Assembly: GCA_947364365.1 (NCBI GenBank)
Contig: CANASP010000006.1
Coordinates: 1-64,000 of the forward strand
Source: an uncultured Alistipes sp.
GTDB taxonomy: Bacteria > Bacteroidota > Bacteroidia > Bacteroidales > Rikenellaceae
Length of the DNA stretch: 64,000 nucleotides
Direction: 5' to 3'
How positions within the stretch are numbered: the stretch's first letter is position 1; the number at the start of each line of letters is the position of its first letter. This document shows positions 8,274-16,371 of the stretch, piece after piece. The notes under the pieces were generated by a model. That model was not told the origin of the DNA, did not search any database, and worked only from the letters and a program-made list of their open reading frames with translations. The position numbers and the translations under genes were made by a program.

Positions 8274-8367
8274 ACAAAAAAAGGAAACTGGAATCCGGAC
8301 TTCAGTCCGTTTTCCACGTTTCCTCACCAACCTAAAACTACTAACCTGAATGAACCTTAAAACTTCG
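8274..8367 (-). ncRNA. Predicted small RNA B (about 95 nt)
   Basis: The minus-strand transcript would begin with the same 40-base module as small RNA A (complement of about 8327-8366, one mismatch). It then forms a long bulged hairpin, GGAAAC/GTTTCC, TGGAA/TTCCA and CGGAC/GTCCG around a TGAA loop (8283-8323), and ends in a run of seven or so Us. A promoter, a conserved 5' module and an intrinsic terminator within 95 bases are what an independent small RNA would show. Confidence 0.6.
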
Positions 8368-8371
8368 ACAG

Positions 8372-8403
8372 CAAAGATAAAGGGAAAAATCGAGCTGCGC
8401 AAG
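8372..8403 (-). promoter_or_regulatory. Promoter of small RNA B
   Basis: On the minus strand CTTG (complement of about 8400-8403), 20 bases, then TATCTTTG (complement of about 8372-8379). Confidence 0.7.
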
Positions 8404-8480
8404 TTTTTATTAAATAATTTTTCGAATTTCGAAAGATTTTTTAATAATACAACAAGGCTAAAAACTCAACACCTTGTATA

Positions 8481-10043
8481 TCAATGTTTTGACGAGATAT
8501 AGCGAGCGACAGCCTCGGCGATCCGCTCGCCGTCGAGCGCGGCCGAAATGATGCCGCCGGCATAGCCGGCCCCCTCGCCCGCAGGAAAAAGCCCCTCGGT
8601 TTCGGGGTGCATGAGCGACTGGGGATCGCGCGGAACACGCACGGGGGTCGACGTGCGCGACTCGACACCCACGACCATCGCCTCGCGCGTGACGTAGCCC
8701 CGCATGCGCCGACCGAAGGTCGAGAGCCCCTGGCGCAGCGACCGGGCGATGAAGGGCGGCATCCACTGATCGAGACGCGACGGCACGACGCCGGGAATAT
8801 ACGACGTGGAGGGCAACGACCCGCTCGCGCGTCCCGCGACGAAGTCGTCGACGCGCTGCGCCGGAGCGATCTGCCCCGCGCCGCCGTGCCGCCGCGCCAG
8901 CTCCTCGAACCGCTGCTGGAATTTCAGCCCGGCCAGCGGCCCCCACTCGGCCGCGAGGTGCTCGAAGTCGGAGAGCCGCACCTCCGTCACCAGACCCGAA
9001 TTGGCGAAGGGCGACGTGCGGCCGCTGGGCGACATGCCGTTGACGACCGACTGCGCGGCGTCGGTCAGCGCCGGAACGATGAAGCCGCCCGGGCACATGC
9101 AGAACGAGTAGACGCCGCGTCCGCCCTCCTGGCTCACGAGCGAGTAGGAGGCCGCGGGAAGATACTCGCCGCGTTCGGCGCAATGGTACTGGATCGAATC
9201 GATGAGCGCCTGCGGATGCTCGATACGCACCCCCATGGCGAAAGGCTTGGCTTCGAGACGCACGCCCCGGCGGTGCAGCAGTTCGTAGATATCGCGCGCC
9301 GAGTGGCCCGTGGCCAGCACGACGGCGGCCCCCTCGACCAACTCGTCGCCGCACCATACGCCCGCGATGCGTCCGCCGACGATCTTCACGTCGGTCACCT
9401 TGCGGCCGAAATGGATCTCCCCGCCCGCGGCGACGATCGTCCGCCGCACGTTGCGGATGATGTAGGGGAGCTTGTCGGTACCGATGTGGGGATGGGCCTC
9501 GTAGAGGATCTCGGGCGTGGCTCCGTGGAAGACCAGCGCCTGCAACGCACGGTTGTAGTCGCCGCGCTTCTTGCTGCGCGTGAAGAGCTTGCCGTCGGAG
9601 AAGGTCCCGGCACCGCCCTCGCCGAAGGCGTAGTTCGAATCGGGGTCGACGGCCCCGTTGCGGTTGATCTGCGCGATGTCGGTCTTGCGCGCCGAGACGT
9701 CGCGGCCGCGTTCGAGCAGCACGGGCCGGTAGCCCAGCTCGATGAGCCGCAGGGCGGCGAAGAGCCCCGCGGGCCCCGAACCGACCACCACGATCTCCGT
9801 CCGCCCCGCGACCGACGGATAGTCGAAGTGCACGGGGGCGGGTTGCGGCTCGCGGTCGACATAGACCTCCAGCGTGAGGTTGACCTTGACCTGCCGCTGG
9901 CGGGCATCGACCGAGCGCCGGACCACGCGGACCAGCGCCACGTCGTCGCGGGCGATCCCCATGCGGCGCGCGGCCAGCGCGGTGTAGAATTCGGCGTCGG
10001 CAGCCTGCTTGGGCGTCAATACGAGTGCTATATTCTGCGGCAT
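8481..10043 (-). CDS. FAD-dependent oxidoreductase (COG2509-type)
   Basis: A 520-residue cytoplasmic flavoprotein. An N-terminal domain of about 80 residues precedes a Rossmann FAD-binding motif VVVGSGPAG (residues 86-94) with the acidic end of the second strand at LLERG. Later motifs include AFGEGGAGTFSDGKL and a C-terminal FPAGEGAGYAGGI, the second dinucleotide-contacting box. This architecture is that of the widely conserved, poorly characterised FAD-dependent dehydrogenases annotated as NAD(FAD)-utilizing. The substrate is unknown. The frame stays open to 10091, but the ATG at 10043 matches the family start. It is probably monocistronic. Confidence 0.88.
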   Translation of the reverse strand: MPQNIALVLTPKQAADAEFYTALAARRMGIARDDVALVRVVRRSVDARQRQVKVNLTLEVYVDREPQPAPVHFDYPSVAGRTEIVVVGSGPAGLFAALRLIELGYRPVLLERGRDVSARKTDIAQINRNGAVDPDSNYAFGEGGAGTFSDGKLFTRSKKRGDYNRALQALVFHGATPEILYEAHPHIGTDKLPYIIRNVRRTIVAAGGEIHFGRKVTDVKIVGGRIAGVWCGDELVEGAAVVLATGHSARDIYELLHRRGVRLEAKPFAMGVRIEHPQALIDSIQYHCAERGEYLPAASYSLVSQEGGRGVYSFCMCPGGFIVPALTDAAQSVVNGMSPSGRTSPFANSGLVTEVRLSDFEHLAAEWGPLAGLKFQQRFEELARRHGGAGQIAPAQRVDDFVAGRASGSLPSTSYIPGVVPSRLDQWMPPFIARSLRQGLSTFGRRMRGYVTREAMVVGVESRTSTPVRVPRDPQSLMHPETEGLFPAGEGAGYAGGIISAALDGERIAEAVARYISSKH

Positions 10044-10138
10044 AGGCGTTTTTCGTGCCGCAAAATTACGAAAAAAGCCCGATTCCGGCACTTCTCCGCG
10101 GCCGATTTGCGTTTTTTTACTACCTTTGCCTCTACCGG

Positions 10139-10220
10139 GCGGATATGGTGTAATTGGTAGCCACGTCAGACTTAGGATCTGATGCCTTACGGCGTGGGGG
10201 TTCGAGTCCCTTTATCCGCA
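10139..10220 (+). tRNA. tRNA-Leu (anticodon TAG)
   Basis: An 82-base class II tRNA with acceptor GCGGATA/TATCCGC and anticodon stem TCAGA/TCTGA around loop CTTAGGA, giving anticodon TAG (Leu, CUA/CUG). A -7-like TACCTTTG lies at 10121-10128, without a clear -33 element. Confidence 0.93.
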
Positions 10221-10232
10221 CGAAGCGCCCGA

Positions 10233-10267
10233 AAGAGGCGGGATTTTCGAATCCCGCCTCTTTTTTC
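10233..10267 (+). terminator. Terminator of tRNA-Leu(TAG)
   Basis: AGAGGCGGGATT pairs with AATCCCGCCTCT around a short loop, followed by six Ts. It lies downstream of the tRNA and close to the 3' end of the convergent radical SAM gene. Confidence 0.85.
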
Positions 10268-10290
10268 ATAGGGCGACGACCCCCGCCTCC

Positions 10291-11187
10291 TCACAGACGG
10301 TCGATCGAACGGCGATAGGCGACATAGGACGGCTCGTCGAAACCCGCCAGCGCCTCGTCGAGTTCGCGCAGCAGGCGGGCCCGGTCGCCGGGCAGGCGTC
10401 CCGAGAGCGGAACGGCGTTGGAACGGGTGTCGGCCAAAAGGACCGTCTGAATGCGCAGGCTGTCGATGAAGGTGCGCAGCTCTTCGAGCCGCTCGCGCTC
10501 CGGCGCCTCGCAGAAGCGGCCCTCGGCGACATCGCGCCACAACGCCGCATCGGGAAACAGCGTCAGCGACACCACGGAGACGACGTAAGGGCGCAGCCGG
10601 TTGAAGAGCGCCGCCGTCGCACGGGCCGCCCGCTCTCCGCCGCCCGCTCCGGCCAGACCGGTCATGTAGGTAACGTAATATTCGATGCCGGCCGCTTCGA
10701 GCCGACGGCATTGACGGAGCGTCTCCTCCGCAGTCGTACCCTTATCCATGAAGCGCAGCGTCGCCTCGTCGCCCGTCTCGGTGCCGATGCTGAGCCCCGT
10801 GACGCCGCGCGCCCTGAGGTCGCGCAGCTCGGCGTCGCTCTTGCGGGCGATGTCGTCCACGCGGGCGAACATGCCGACGCTCCGCACGCGGGGCAGAAAA
10901 TCGCGGATGCGGTCGACCAGACGCACCAGACGCCCGTAGCTCAACACGAAAGGGTTGGCTCCGACCAGAAAGACGCGGCGCGCACGAGGCTGCCAGCCGG
11001 CGATGATCCTCAAATCGGCATCGATCTCCGCCGCCGTCGCCATGCGGAACCGCAAGTCGCCGTAGAGCGAACAGAACCGGCAGCGGCGGTGCGAACACCC
11101 CACCGTCGCCTGCAACAGCACCGAATAAGCCTCGTAGGGCGGGCGCCAGACGGTGCTCGTGAAATGCAATTTTTCGAGTGATTCCAT
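10291..11187 (-). CDS. Radical SAM protein
   Basis: A 298-residue protein with a cluster motif CX4CX2C (Cys31, Cys36, Cys39 in GCSHRRCRFC), which binds the 4Fe-4S cluster that cleaves S-adenosylmethionine. The following barrel contains SIGTETGDEATLRFMDKG and YYVTYMTGLAG elements typical of COG1032/Elp3-like members. No B12-binding or TRAM domain is attached, so the substrate cannot be inferred. The gene is divergent from an HxlR regulator, with a minus-strand promoter-like pair (CTTG, 20 bases, TATCTTCG) in the shared 126-base region, so regulation by that protein is plausible. Confidence 0.85.
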   Translation of the reverse strand: MESLEKLHFTSTVWRPPYEAYSVLLQATVGCSHRRCRFCSLYGDLRFRMATAAEIDADLRIIAGWQPRARRVFLVGANPFVLSYGRLVRLVDRIRDFLPRVRSVGMFARVDDIARKSDAELRDLRARGVTGLSIGTETGDEATLRFMDKGTTAEETLRQCRRLEAAGIEYYVTYMTGLAGAGGGERAARATAALFNRLRPYVVSVVSLTLFPDAALWRDVAEGRFCEAPERERLEELRTFIDSLRIQTVLLADTRSNAVPLSGRLPGDRARLLRELDEALAGFDEPSYVAYRRSIDRL

Positions 11188-11194
11188 TTTTTCG

Positions 11195-11202
11195 TACTTT
11201 TG
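11195..11202 (+). promoter_or_regulatory. -7 element of the HxlR gene
   Basis: TACTTTTG matches TAnnTTTG, and a T-rich stretch sits about 20 bases upstream in place of a clear -33. The inferred leader is about 110 bases and contains the palindrome at 11255-11267. Confidence 0.45.
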
Positions 11203-11254
11203 TCGGAGGCGAAGATAACGCGCCGCCGCGTCCCCGACAAGAACGGATCGGAAT

Positions 11255-11267
11255 GTAAGCCGCTTAC
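11255..11267. promoter_or_regulatory. 13-bp palindrome, candidate HxlR operator
   Basis: GTAAGC-C-GCTTAC is a perfect inverted repeat between the two divergent genes, 47 bases before the HxlR ATG and upstream of the minus-strand promoter. Assignment as an operator is inference. Confidence 0.45.
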
Positions 11268-11313
11268 GTTCAAGTTAGTTTTTCGCGCATCAGGCGGCAA
11301 CCGACAGAAAAAA

Positions 11314-11715
11314 ATGGAAAAAACGACGCACACCGCTCCGCCCTCGGCCGCCTGCCGGCTGATCGAACGCATCGCCTCGCGCTGGGCGCTACGGACCCTC
11401 ACGACCCTCCACCGGGCCGGCACGCTCCGGTTCGCCGAGCTGCGCCGGGCCATTCCCGGCGGCATCTCCGAACGGATGCTCGCAGCGACGCTCGACGCGC
11501 TGGAGGCCGACGGCCTGGTCCGCCGCACGGCCTATCCCGAGGTGCCGCCGCGCGTGGAGTACCGCACGACATCGAGGGCCGCGACGCTCCTGCCCCTCGT
11601 CGGTCAGCTCCACGACTGGGCGCAGGCGCAGACGGCCGGCCCGGCAGAACCCGCACGCACCGAGGAGCAGACGCCCGCCCCGACAGGAGCCGCATTCGCC
11701 GAAACGGCGCCGTAG
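11314..11715 (+). CDS. HxlR family transcriptional regulator
   Basis: A 133-residue winged-helix protein with the family pattern: a lone N-terminal Cys (C14, the position used as a thiol sensor in YodB/HypR relatives), WALRTLTTLHRAGTLRFAEL, IPGGISERMLAATLDALEADGLV, then YPEVPPRVEYRTT. HxlR proteins are dimeric and often sense electrophiles or redox stress. The C-terminal 30 residues are Ala/Pro/Thr-rich and dispensable-looking. The open frame extends back to 11200, but the start is placed at 11314 where family similarity begins. It is divergent from the radical SAM gene, a likely target. Confidence 0.87.
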   Translation: MEKTTHTAPPSAACRLIERIASRWALRTLTTLHRAGTLRFAELRRAIPGGISERMLAATLDALEADGLVRRTAYPEVPPRVEYRTTSRAATLLPLVGQLHDWAQAQTAGPAEPARTEEQTPAPTGAAFAETAP

Positions 11716-11810
11716 ACGGCCGTCCCGCCTCCGCGGGAGGATCTCCGGGCGTCCGCCCACGGAAGAACCGCCTGCGCTCCATCCCACCCGGAACAGCCCG
11801 CCCGCAAAAG

Positions 11811-11840
11811 CAAAGGGAGCCCCGAAAGGCTCCCTTCCCC
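11811..11840 (-). terminator. Hairpin terminating the sigma factor/small protein transcript
   Basis: AAGGGAGCC and GGCTCCCTT form a 9-bp stem about 15 bases beyond the stop of the 47-residue ORF. On the minus strand it is followed by a TTTGCTTTT stretch. It also lies downstream of the HxlR gene on the plus strand. Confidence 0.6.
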
Positions 11841-11854
11841 ATCAAAAATTAACC

Positions 11855-11998
11855 CTAAAAATTATCTCCTCGACCGAGCAGTTCCGAAAGGTAGTGATGC
11901 AGATAGAAAAGATCGGCATCGCCCTGGATTACCTCCCGCATGATCAGCTCCTCTTCGGAGATGGTGTCCGAACTATCGTTGAAGTCCACATTCTCCAT
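11855..11998 (-). CDS. Small acidic protein (47 aa) downstream of ECF sigma factor
   Basis: A short frame, read from ATG at 11998 to TAG at 11855, encodes a strongly acidic peptide: it starts MENVDFNDSSDTISEEEL and ends LGRGDNF. It lies 64 bases after the sigma-factor stop, in the same direction and just before a hairpin terminator, so it is probably the second gene of that transcript. It has no membrane segment and no zinc-binding anti-sigma motif. The purposeful position and normal codon use argue for a real gene. A role as a sigma partner is only a possibility. Confidence 0.55.
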   Translation of the reverse strand: MENVDFNDSSDTISEEELIMREVIQGDADLFYLHHYLSELLGRGDNF

Positions 11999-12062
11999 AG
12001 GCTGTTGCGTTTTTACCGTTACATGCAACTAACGCCCCGCGGCGGGAAATATTGTGTTCCGA

Positions 12063-12647
12063 TCAGCAGAGGACCATATTTTTTTCCTTGATCATGCGCC
12101 GCAGGTTGATCAGCGCATAACGCATGCGGCCCAGCGCCGTATTGATGCTCACACCGGTCTGCTCGGCGATCTCCTTGAAGCTCAAGGCGGAGAAATAACG
12201 CATCATCACCACCTCGCGCTGCTCGTCGGGCAGCAGCTCCACGAGCGCACGGATATCGCTCTCGATCTGCTCGCCCACCAGCGCGTCCTCGACCGTCCCC
12301 TCGGCGAAGCGCAGCGAACCCAGCACGTCGTAACCCGACTCGGTCTCGTTGACCGAACGGTCCTGACGCCGGGCGCGGAAATAGTCGATGACCTGGTTGT
12401 GCGCGATGCGGAGCACCCACGAAAGGAATTTGCCGTTATCGGCATAACGGCCCTCGTCGATCACCCGCACGGCTTTGATGAAAGTTTCCTGAAAGATATC
12501 CTCGGCGGCATCGCGATCCTTGACCATCATGCGGATGTAATCGCGTACACGACGGCTGTGCCGGTCGATGAGTTCGGATATGGCGCCTCTCTCCCCCGAA
12601 AGGTAACGGTTCAGCAAGGTCTGATCGCTTACTACTTGCACATTCAT
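12063..12647 (-). CDS. ECF RNA polymerase sigma factor (sigma-70 family)
   Basis: A 194-residue cytoplasmic sigma factor with region 2 (about 22-95; DAAEDIFQETFIKAVR and FLSWVLRIAHNQVIDYFR, the -10 recognition part) and region 4 (about 130-185; LLPDEQREVVMMRYFSALSFKEIAEQTGVSINTALGRMRYAL, the -35 helix-turn-helix). Regions 1.1 and 3 are missing, as in all ECF factors. There is no adjacent transmembrane anti-sigma gene, unlike the FecI/FecR systems. Only a 47-residue acidic ORF follows. A consensus housekeeping promoter precedes it. Confidence 0.9.
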   Translation of the reverse strand: MNVQVVSDQTLLNRYLSGERGAISELIDRHSRRVRDYIRMMVKDRDAAEDIFQETFIKAVRVIDEGRYADNGKFLSWVLRIAHNQVIDYFRARRQDRSVNETESGYDVLGSLRFAEGTVEDALVGEQIESDIRALVELLPDEQREVVMMRYFSALSFKEIAEQTGVSINTALGRMRYALINLRRMIKEKNMVLC

Positions 12648-12767
12648 ACTCTGTTCTCCTTTTGTCAGTTACTAAGAGTAGAATTTTCCCGATAGGCGTC
12701 CTTTTTTAATCGTTTGGAATCGCTGTCGAGACCGTGAAAATCCGGTTCTCCGGACAGCTTTACGATC

Positions 12768-12799
12768 GCAAGGTAAAAACTTTTTTCCGAAAAACCAAA
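12768..12799 (-). promoter_or_regulatory. Promoter of the ECF sigma gene
   Basis: On the minus strand TTTG (complement of 12796-12799), 20 bases, then TACCTTGC (complement of 12768-12775). The inferred 5' leader is about 115 bases. Confidence 0.65.
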
Positions 12800-12960
12800 T
12801 TTCTTCTACTCCGCCGGTCTCCCGGCCGTATCGAACACGCCCCGCAAAGTGCAAATTCCATGCCACGGACAGCCCCGCGCGCGGGATTCCGCGCAGACGG
12901 AAAAAACACGACGGGAAAGCGTGGACGCGAAGCACCGAGAGGAGAATGCGGGCAGGGGAC

Positions 12961-13020
12961 GCAGGGCAGGAAAATGCAGGGCAGGAAAATGCAGGGCAGG
13001 AAAATGCAGGGCAGGAAAAT
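12961..13020. repeat. Four tandem copies of a 15-bp unit
   Basis: GCAGGGCAGGAAAAT is repeated four times without mismatch in the 12.8-13.0 kb intergenic space between the sigma-factor promoter and the proS terminator. Nothing else is supported in that stretch. Confidence 0.9.
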
Positions 13021-13032
13021 GCGGCGCCGCAC

Positions 13033-13075
13033 TGAAAAAAGCGCCGGAGCCCGCCTCGACGGCGGACTCCGGCGG
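13033..13075 (-). terminator. Terminator of proS
   Basis: On the minus strand CGCCGGAG-CCGCC and GGCGG-CTCCGGCG form a long stem around TCGA, followed by TTTTTT. It starts about 25 bases after the proS stop. Confidence 0.85.
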
Positions 13076-13099
13076 TCCGTATCAAAATCCCGAAGCGCT

Positions 13100-14584
13100 C
13101 TAATAGCTGCGGGCGAACAGCACACGGCGGTGCGACGGCTTGCCCGAGAAGATGCAGGTGCCCTCCTCGTCGACGGCGTCGACCGGGATGCAGCGGATCG
13201 TCGCCTTCGTGGCCTCCTTGATCGCCACCTCCGTCTCGACCGTGCCGTCCCAGTGGGCCGAGATGAAGCCGCCCTTCTCGTCGAGCACGCGCTTGAACTC
13301 CTCCCACGTGTCGACCCGCGTGATCATCGAGTCGCGGAAGTCGCGCGCCTTGCGGAAAATGTTCTCCTGGATCGCGGTCATCAACCCTTCGACGAGCTCC
13401 GCGAGCCCCTCCTGCGAGACGGTCTCCTTCTCCAGCGTGTCGCGGCGCACCAGCTCGACCGTGCCGTTCTCCATGTCGCGGCCGCCCATGGCAAGACGCA
13501 CCGGCACGCCCTTGAGCTCGTACTCGGCGAACTTGAATCCCGGACGCACGTTGTCGCGGTCGTCGATCTTCACGCTGATCCCCTTCGCACGCAGCTCCGC
13601 AGCGATCTTTTCGAATCGGGCGACGATCTCGGCGAGCTGCTCGGCCGTCTTGTAGATCGGCACCATCACCACCTGGATCGGCGCCAACTTGGGCGGCAGC
13701 ACCAGACCGTTGTTGTCCGAATGGGCCATAATGAGCGCCCCCATCAGGCGGGTCGAGACGCCCCACGACGTGGCCCACACGTATTCGAGCTTACCCTCCT
13801 TGTTGACATACTGCACGTCGAACGCCTTGGCGAAATTCTGCCCCAGGAAGTGCGACGTGCCGCTCTGCAACGCCTTGCCATCCTGCATCAGCGCCTCGAT
13901 CGTCAGCGTATCCTCGGCCCCGGCGAAGCGCTCGTTGGGCGACTTGTGGCCCACGACCACCGGCACGGCCATCCACTCCTGGGCGAACCGCTCGTAGACG
14001 TGGATCATCTTCGTGGCCTCCTCGATCGCCTCCTCGCGCGTGGCGTGGGCCGTGTGGCCCTCCTGCCACAGGAACTCGGCCGTGCGCAGGAACAGACGCG
14101 TGCGCATCTCCCAGCGGACGACGTTGGCCCACTGGTTGCAGAGGATCGGCAGGTCGCGGTAGGACTGAATCCAGTTCTTGTAGGTGTTCCAGATGATCGT
14201 CTCCGACGTGGGGCGCACGATCAGCTCCTCCTCGAGCTTCGCGTCGGGATCGACCACCACGCCCTTACCCTCGGGATCGTTCTTCAGGCGGTAGTGCGTC
14301 ACCACGGCGCACTCCTTGGCGAAGCCCTCGACGTGGTGGGCCTCCTTCGAGAAGAACGACTTGGGGATGAAGAGCGGGAAATAGGCGTTCTGGTGGCCCG
14401 TCTCCTTGAACATCTTGTCCAGTGCGTCGTGCATCTTCTCCCAGATGGCATAGCCGTAGGGTTTGATGACCATACATCCGCGGACGGCCGAGTTTTCGGC
14501 CAGTCCGGCCTTCACCACCAGGTCGTTGTACCACTGCGAGTAGTTTTCGTCCGACCGGGTCAGGTCTTTGAGTTCCTTTGCCAT
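13100..14584 (-). CDS. proS: Prolyl-tRNA synthetase
   Basis: A 494-residue class II aminoacyl-tRNA synthetase of the short archaeal/eukaryotic-like type, lacking the editing insertion of the 570-residue bacterial form. Motif 2 ([24 protein letters not shown]) and a motif-3-like region ([26 protein letters not shown]) flank the active site. An anticodon-binding domain follows (about 285-390) and then the C-terminal ProRS domain (about 395-494), which ends in a conserved Tyr. It charges tRNA-Pro in the cytoplasm. The ATG at 14584 begins the family-typical [19 protein letters not shown]. It is a single transcription unit with a good terminator. Confidence 0.95.
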   Translation of the reverse strand: MAKELKDLTRSDENYSQWYNDLVVKAGLAENSAVRGCMVIKPYGYAIWEKMHDALDKMFKETGHQNAYFPLFIPKSFFSKEAHHVEGFAKECAVVTHYRLKNDPEGKGVVVDPDAKLEEELIVRPTSETIIWNTYKNWIQSYRDLPILCNQWANVVRWEMRTRLFLRTAEFLWQEGHTAHATREEAIEEATKMIHVYERFAQEWMAVPVVVGHKSPNERFAGAEDTLTIEALMQDGKALQSGTSHFLGQNFAKAFDVQYVNKEGKLEYVWATSWGVSTRLMGALIMAHSDNNGLVLPPKLAPIQVVMVPIYKTAEQLAEIVARFEKIAAELRAKGISVKIDDRDNVRPGFKFAEYELKGVPVRLAMGGRDMENGTVELVRRDTLEKETVSQEGLAELVEGLMTAIQENIFRKARDFRDSMITRVDTWEEFKRVLDEKGGFISAHWDGTVETEVAIKEATKATIRCIPVDAVDEEGTCIFSGKPSHRRVLFARSY

Positions 14585-14639
14585 AACTTATGTTCGGTTT
14601 TTATTTTCGTCTTTGCGTGCGAAGATACGAAAAAAAAAC

Positions 14640-14668
14640 AAAGGTCCGCATCATCGCGGACCTTTTGT
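14640..14668 (-). terminator. Terminator of the FadL-like gene
   Basis: AAAGGTCCGC and GCGGACCTTT form a 10-bp stem. On the minus strand it is followed by G and nine or so Ts, about 20 bases after the stop at 14687. Confidence 0.85.
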
Positions 14669-14686
14669 TCAGCTGCAAACCCTTCG

Positions 14687-16360
14687 TCAGAAGCGCACTC
14701 CGAGCGTCAGGGCGATGTAGTGGCGCGTGAGCGCCGTGTCGTAGAGACCGCTGTGGGTGAACATGTCGCCCGCATCGGCGTCGTAGCTGAAGAAGAGCTC
14801 ATAGGGGGTCTGCTTCTGGCTGACATACTGGTAGGCCAGGTCGAGCACCGTGCGACGCGAGAGGTTGACGCCCGCGCCGGCCGTCACATAGTAGGACTCG
14901 TAGGCCGCCGGAGCATTGATCTGCGCCGCATGGTCGCGGAACATCGAATCGGAGAAGCCGCCGCCGGCGCGGATCGCCACCGTGGGTACGGGCCGCAGCT
15001 CGATGCCGGCGCGCAGGGTGTTCGTCGCACAGAAGTTCTGCTTGAAGTCAGCCTTGTAGAACGCGGTCGAAAGGCCGATATCGGGCAGGTTCTTGACACG
15101 GATGCCGTTGTACCACGCCCGCTCGTAGTCGACCGAGACGATCGCGAAGCGGCCGAACGTGTACGACGCACCGAACAGCAGACGCGTGGGCGAGGTGAAT
15201 TTCCAGCTTCCGTCGCCCTCGTCGCGCTGCTGGGGAGTGCGGTCGGTCGAGCGCTGCATCTCGCCCGTATCGTTGTTGCGGCCCAGGGTTTCGATATCGC
15301 CCTGATAGGTCTGAGAAAGCGCATAGTAGGTGGGCGTGTGGAGCGCGACGCCGATGCGCAGCCCGGCGATGGGACGCGCCGTGACGCCCAGCTTGAAGTT
15401 GACGCCGGCACCGCTCAGCGTCTGCCGCTGGTAGAGCGACGCGTAGTCGAGCTGCGCGGGAAGCGTCGCCCCGTCGCGGTCGAGCGCCACCCCCTCCGTG
15501 TCGTAATAGCGATACTCCTCCTGGTAGGTCACGTCCAGCGTGCGGCGCACGCTCTGCACGCCCAGCGAGGCGCCGAAGTAGAGCTTGTTGTCGATATTGC
15601 CGCCCACGGCGAGCGAGAACTCGTTGATCGAGCCGCTCTGCTCCACATCCATCGAGTGGATCACCGAGGCGTTGTGGCCGATGTAGCTCGGCACCCACAG
15701 ATCGCCGCCGGCGCCCGCCTCCACATTGAGCAGGTAGCCGTTGTAGCCCAGAATCGCGGGCCAGAGCGAGGGGTCGTAGCCGTAGCCCAGCCCCCCGTCG
15801 TTGCCGGGCCAGACGTCGGCCTGCCCCAGCTGCTGGCCGAAGACATCGGCGATAGTCGGCATGAGGCGTCCGTCGTAGCGCGACTCCGAGGAGAAGGAGT
15901 AGCGGGTGTTGAAATCGGCGATGCGGTTCATGCCGATACCGAGCGAGAAGCTCACCAGCCTGCGTCTCGAATTTTCATAGAGATTCAGCGCCAGCCCGAC
16001 ATTGCCCAGGGCGAACTGCGAGCTGCCGTTGCTCTGCCAGGCGTCGGTGCCGGCCGTCGAGGCGCGCGACAGCGCCACGAGCGGCGTGATCGACAGCTCG
16101 TTGCTGCGGTACATGCCCAGACCCGCCGGATTGAGCGACAGCGACGCGAGGTCGGCGCCCAGCGAGACGAAGGCCCCGCCCATACCCATCGCCCGGGCCG
16201 TGCCGAAGGCGTGCGTCTGCGAGAGCTGCGCCAGATCGGCCGGCATCTGGATGTCGCGGTTGAGCACGGCGCCGCCGAACTGCAGCTGCTGCGCCTGCGA
16301 GGGCAGCGCGAAGAGGGATGCCGCTGCCAGCATGATGATTCCCAAACGTTTCATAACCAT
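14687..16360 (-). CDS. OmpP1/FadL/TodX-like outer-membrane protein
   Basis: A 557-residue protein with a cleavable signal peptide (ending around SQAQQ) and alternating beta-strand sequence up to a C-terminal aromatic residue (ALTLGVRF), typical of an outer-membrane barrel. An N-terminal hatch-like segment reads FGTARAMGMGGAFVSLGADLASLSLNPAGLGMYR, the hallmark of OmpP1/FadL proteins in Bacteroidetes. Relatives carry hydrophobic compounds or act as PorV-like secretion partners. Which applies here is not visible. It begins 12 bases after the preceding lipoprotein gene, so the two are surely co-transcribed. Confidence 0.85.
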   Translation of the reverse strand: MVMKRLGIIMLAAASLFALPSQAQQLQFGGAVLNRDIQMPADLAQLSQTHAFGTARAMGMGGAFVSLGADLASLSLNPAGLGMYRSNELSITPLVALSRASTAGTDAWQSNGSSQFALGNVGLALNLYENSRRRLVSFSLGIGMNRIADFNTRYSFSSESRYDGRLMPTIADVFGQQLGQADVWPGNDGGLGYGYDPSLWPAILGYNGYLLNVEAGAGGDLWVPSYIGHNASVIHSMDVEQSGSINEFSLAVGGNIDNKLYFGASLGVQSVRRTLDVTYQEEYRYYDTEGVALDRDGATLPAQLDYASLYQRQTLSGAGVNFKLGVTARPIAGLRIGVALHTPTYYALSQTYQGDIETLGRNNDTGEMQRSTDRTPQQRDEGDGSWKFTSPTRLLFGASYTFGRFAIVSVDYERAWYNGIRVKNLPDIGLSTAFYKADFKQNFCATNTLRAGIELRPVPTVAIRAGGGFSDSMFRDHAAQINAPAAYESYYVTAGAGVNLSRRTVLDLAYQYVSQKQTPYELFFSYDADAGDMFTHSGLYDTALTRHYIALTLGVRF

Positions 16361-16371
16361 TCTATTATCGT

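Noticed and set aside
12961..13020. CRISPR array at the four 15-bp repeats
   Set aside because: The repeats are directly adjacent with no spacers, and no cas gene is nearby. No other spaced repeat array was seen in the window.
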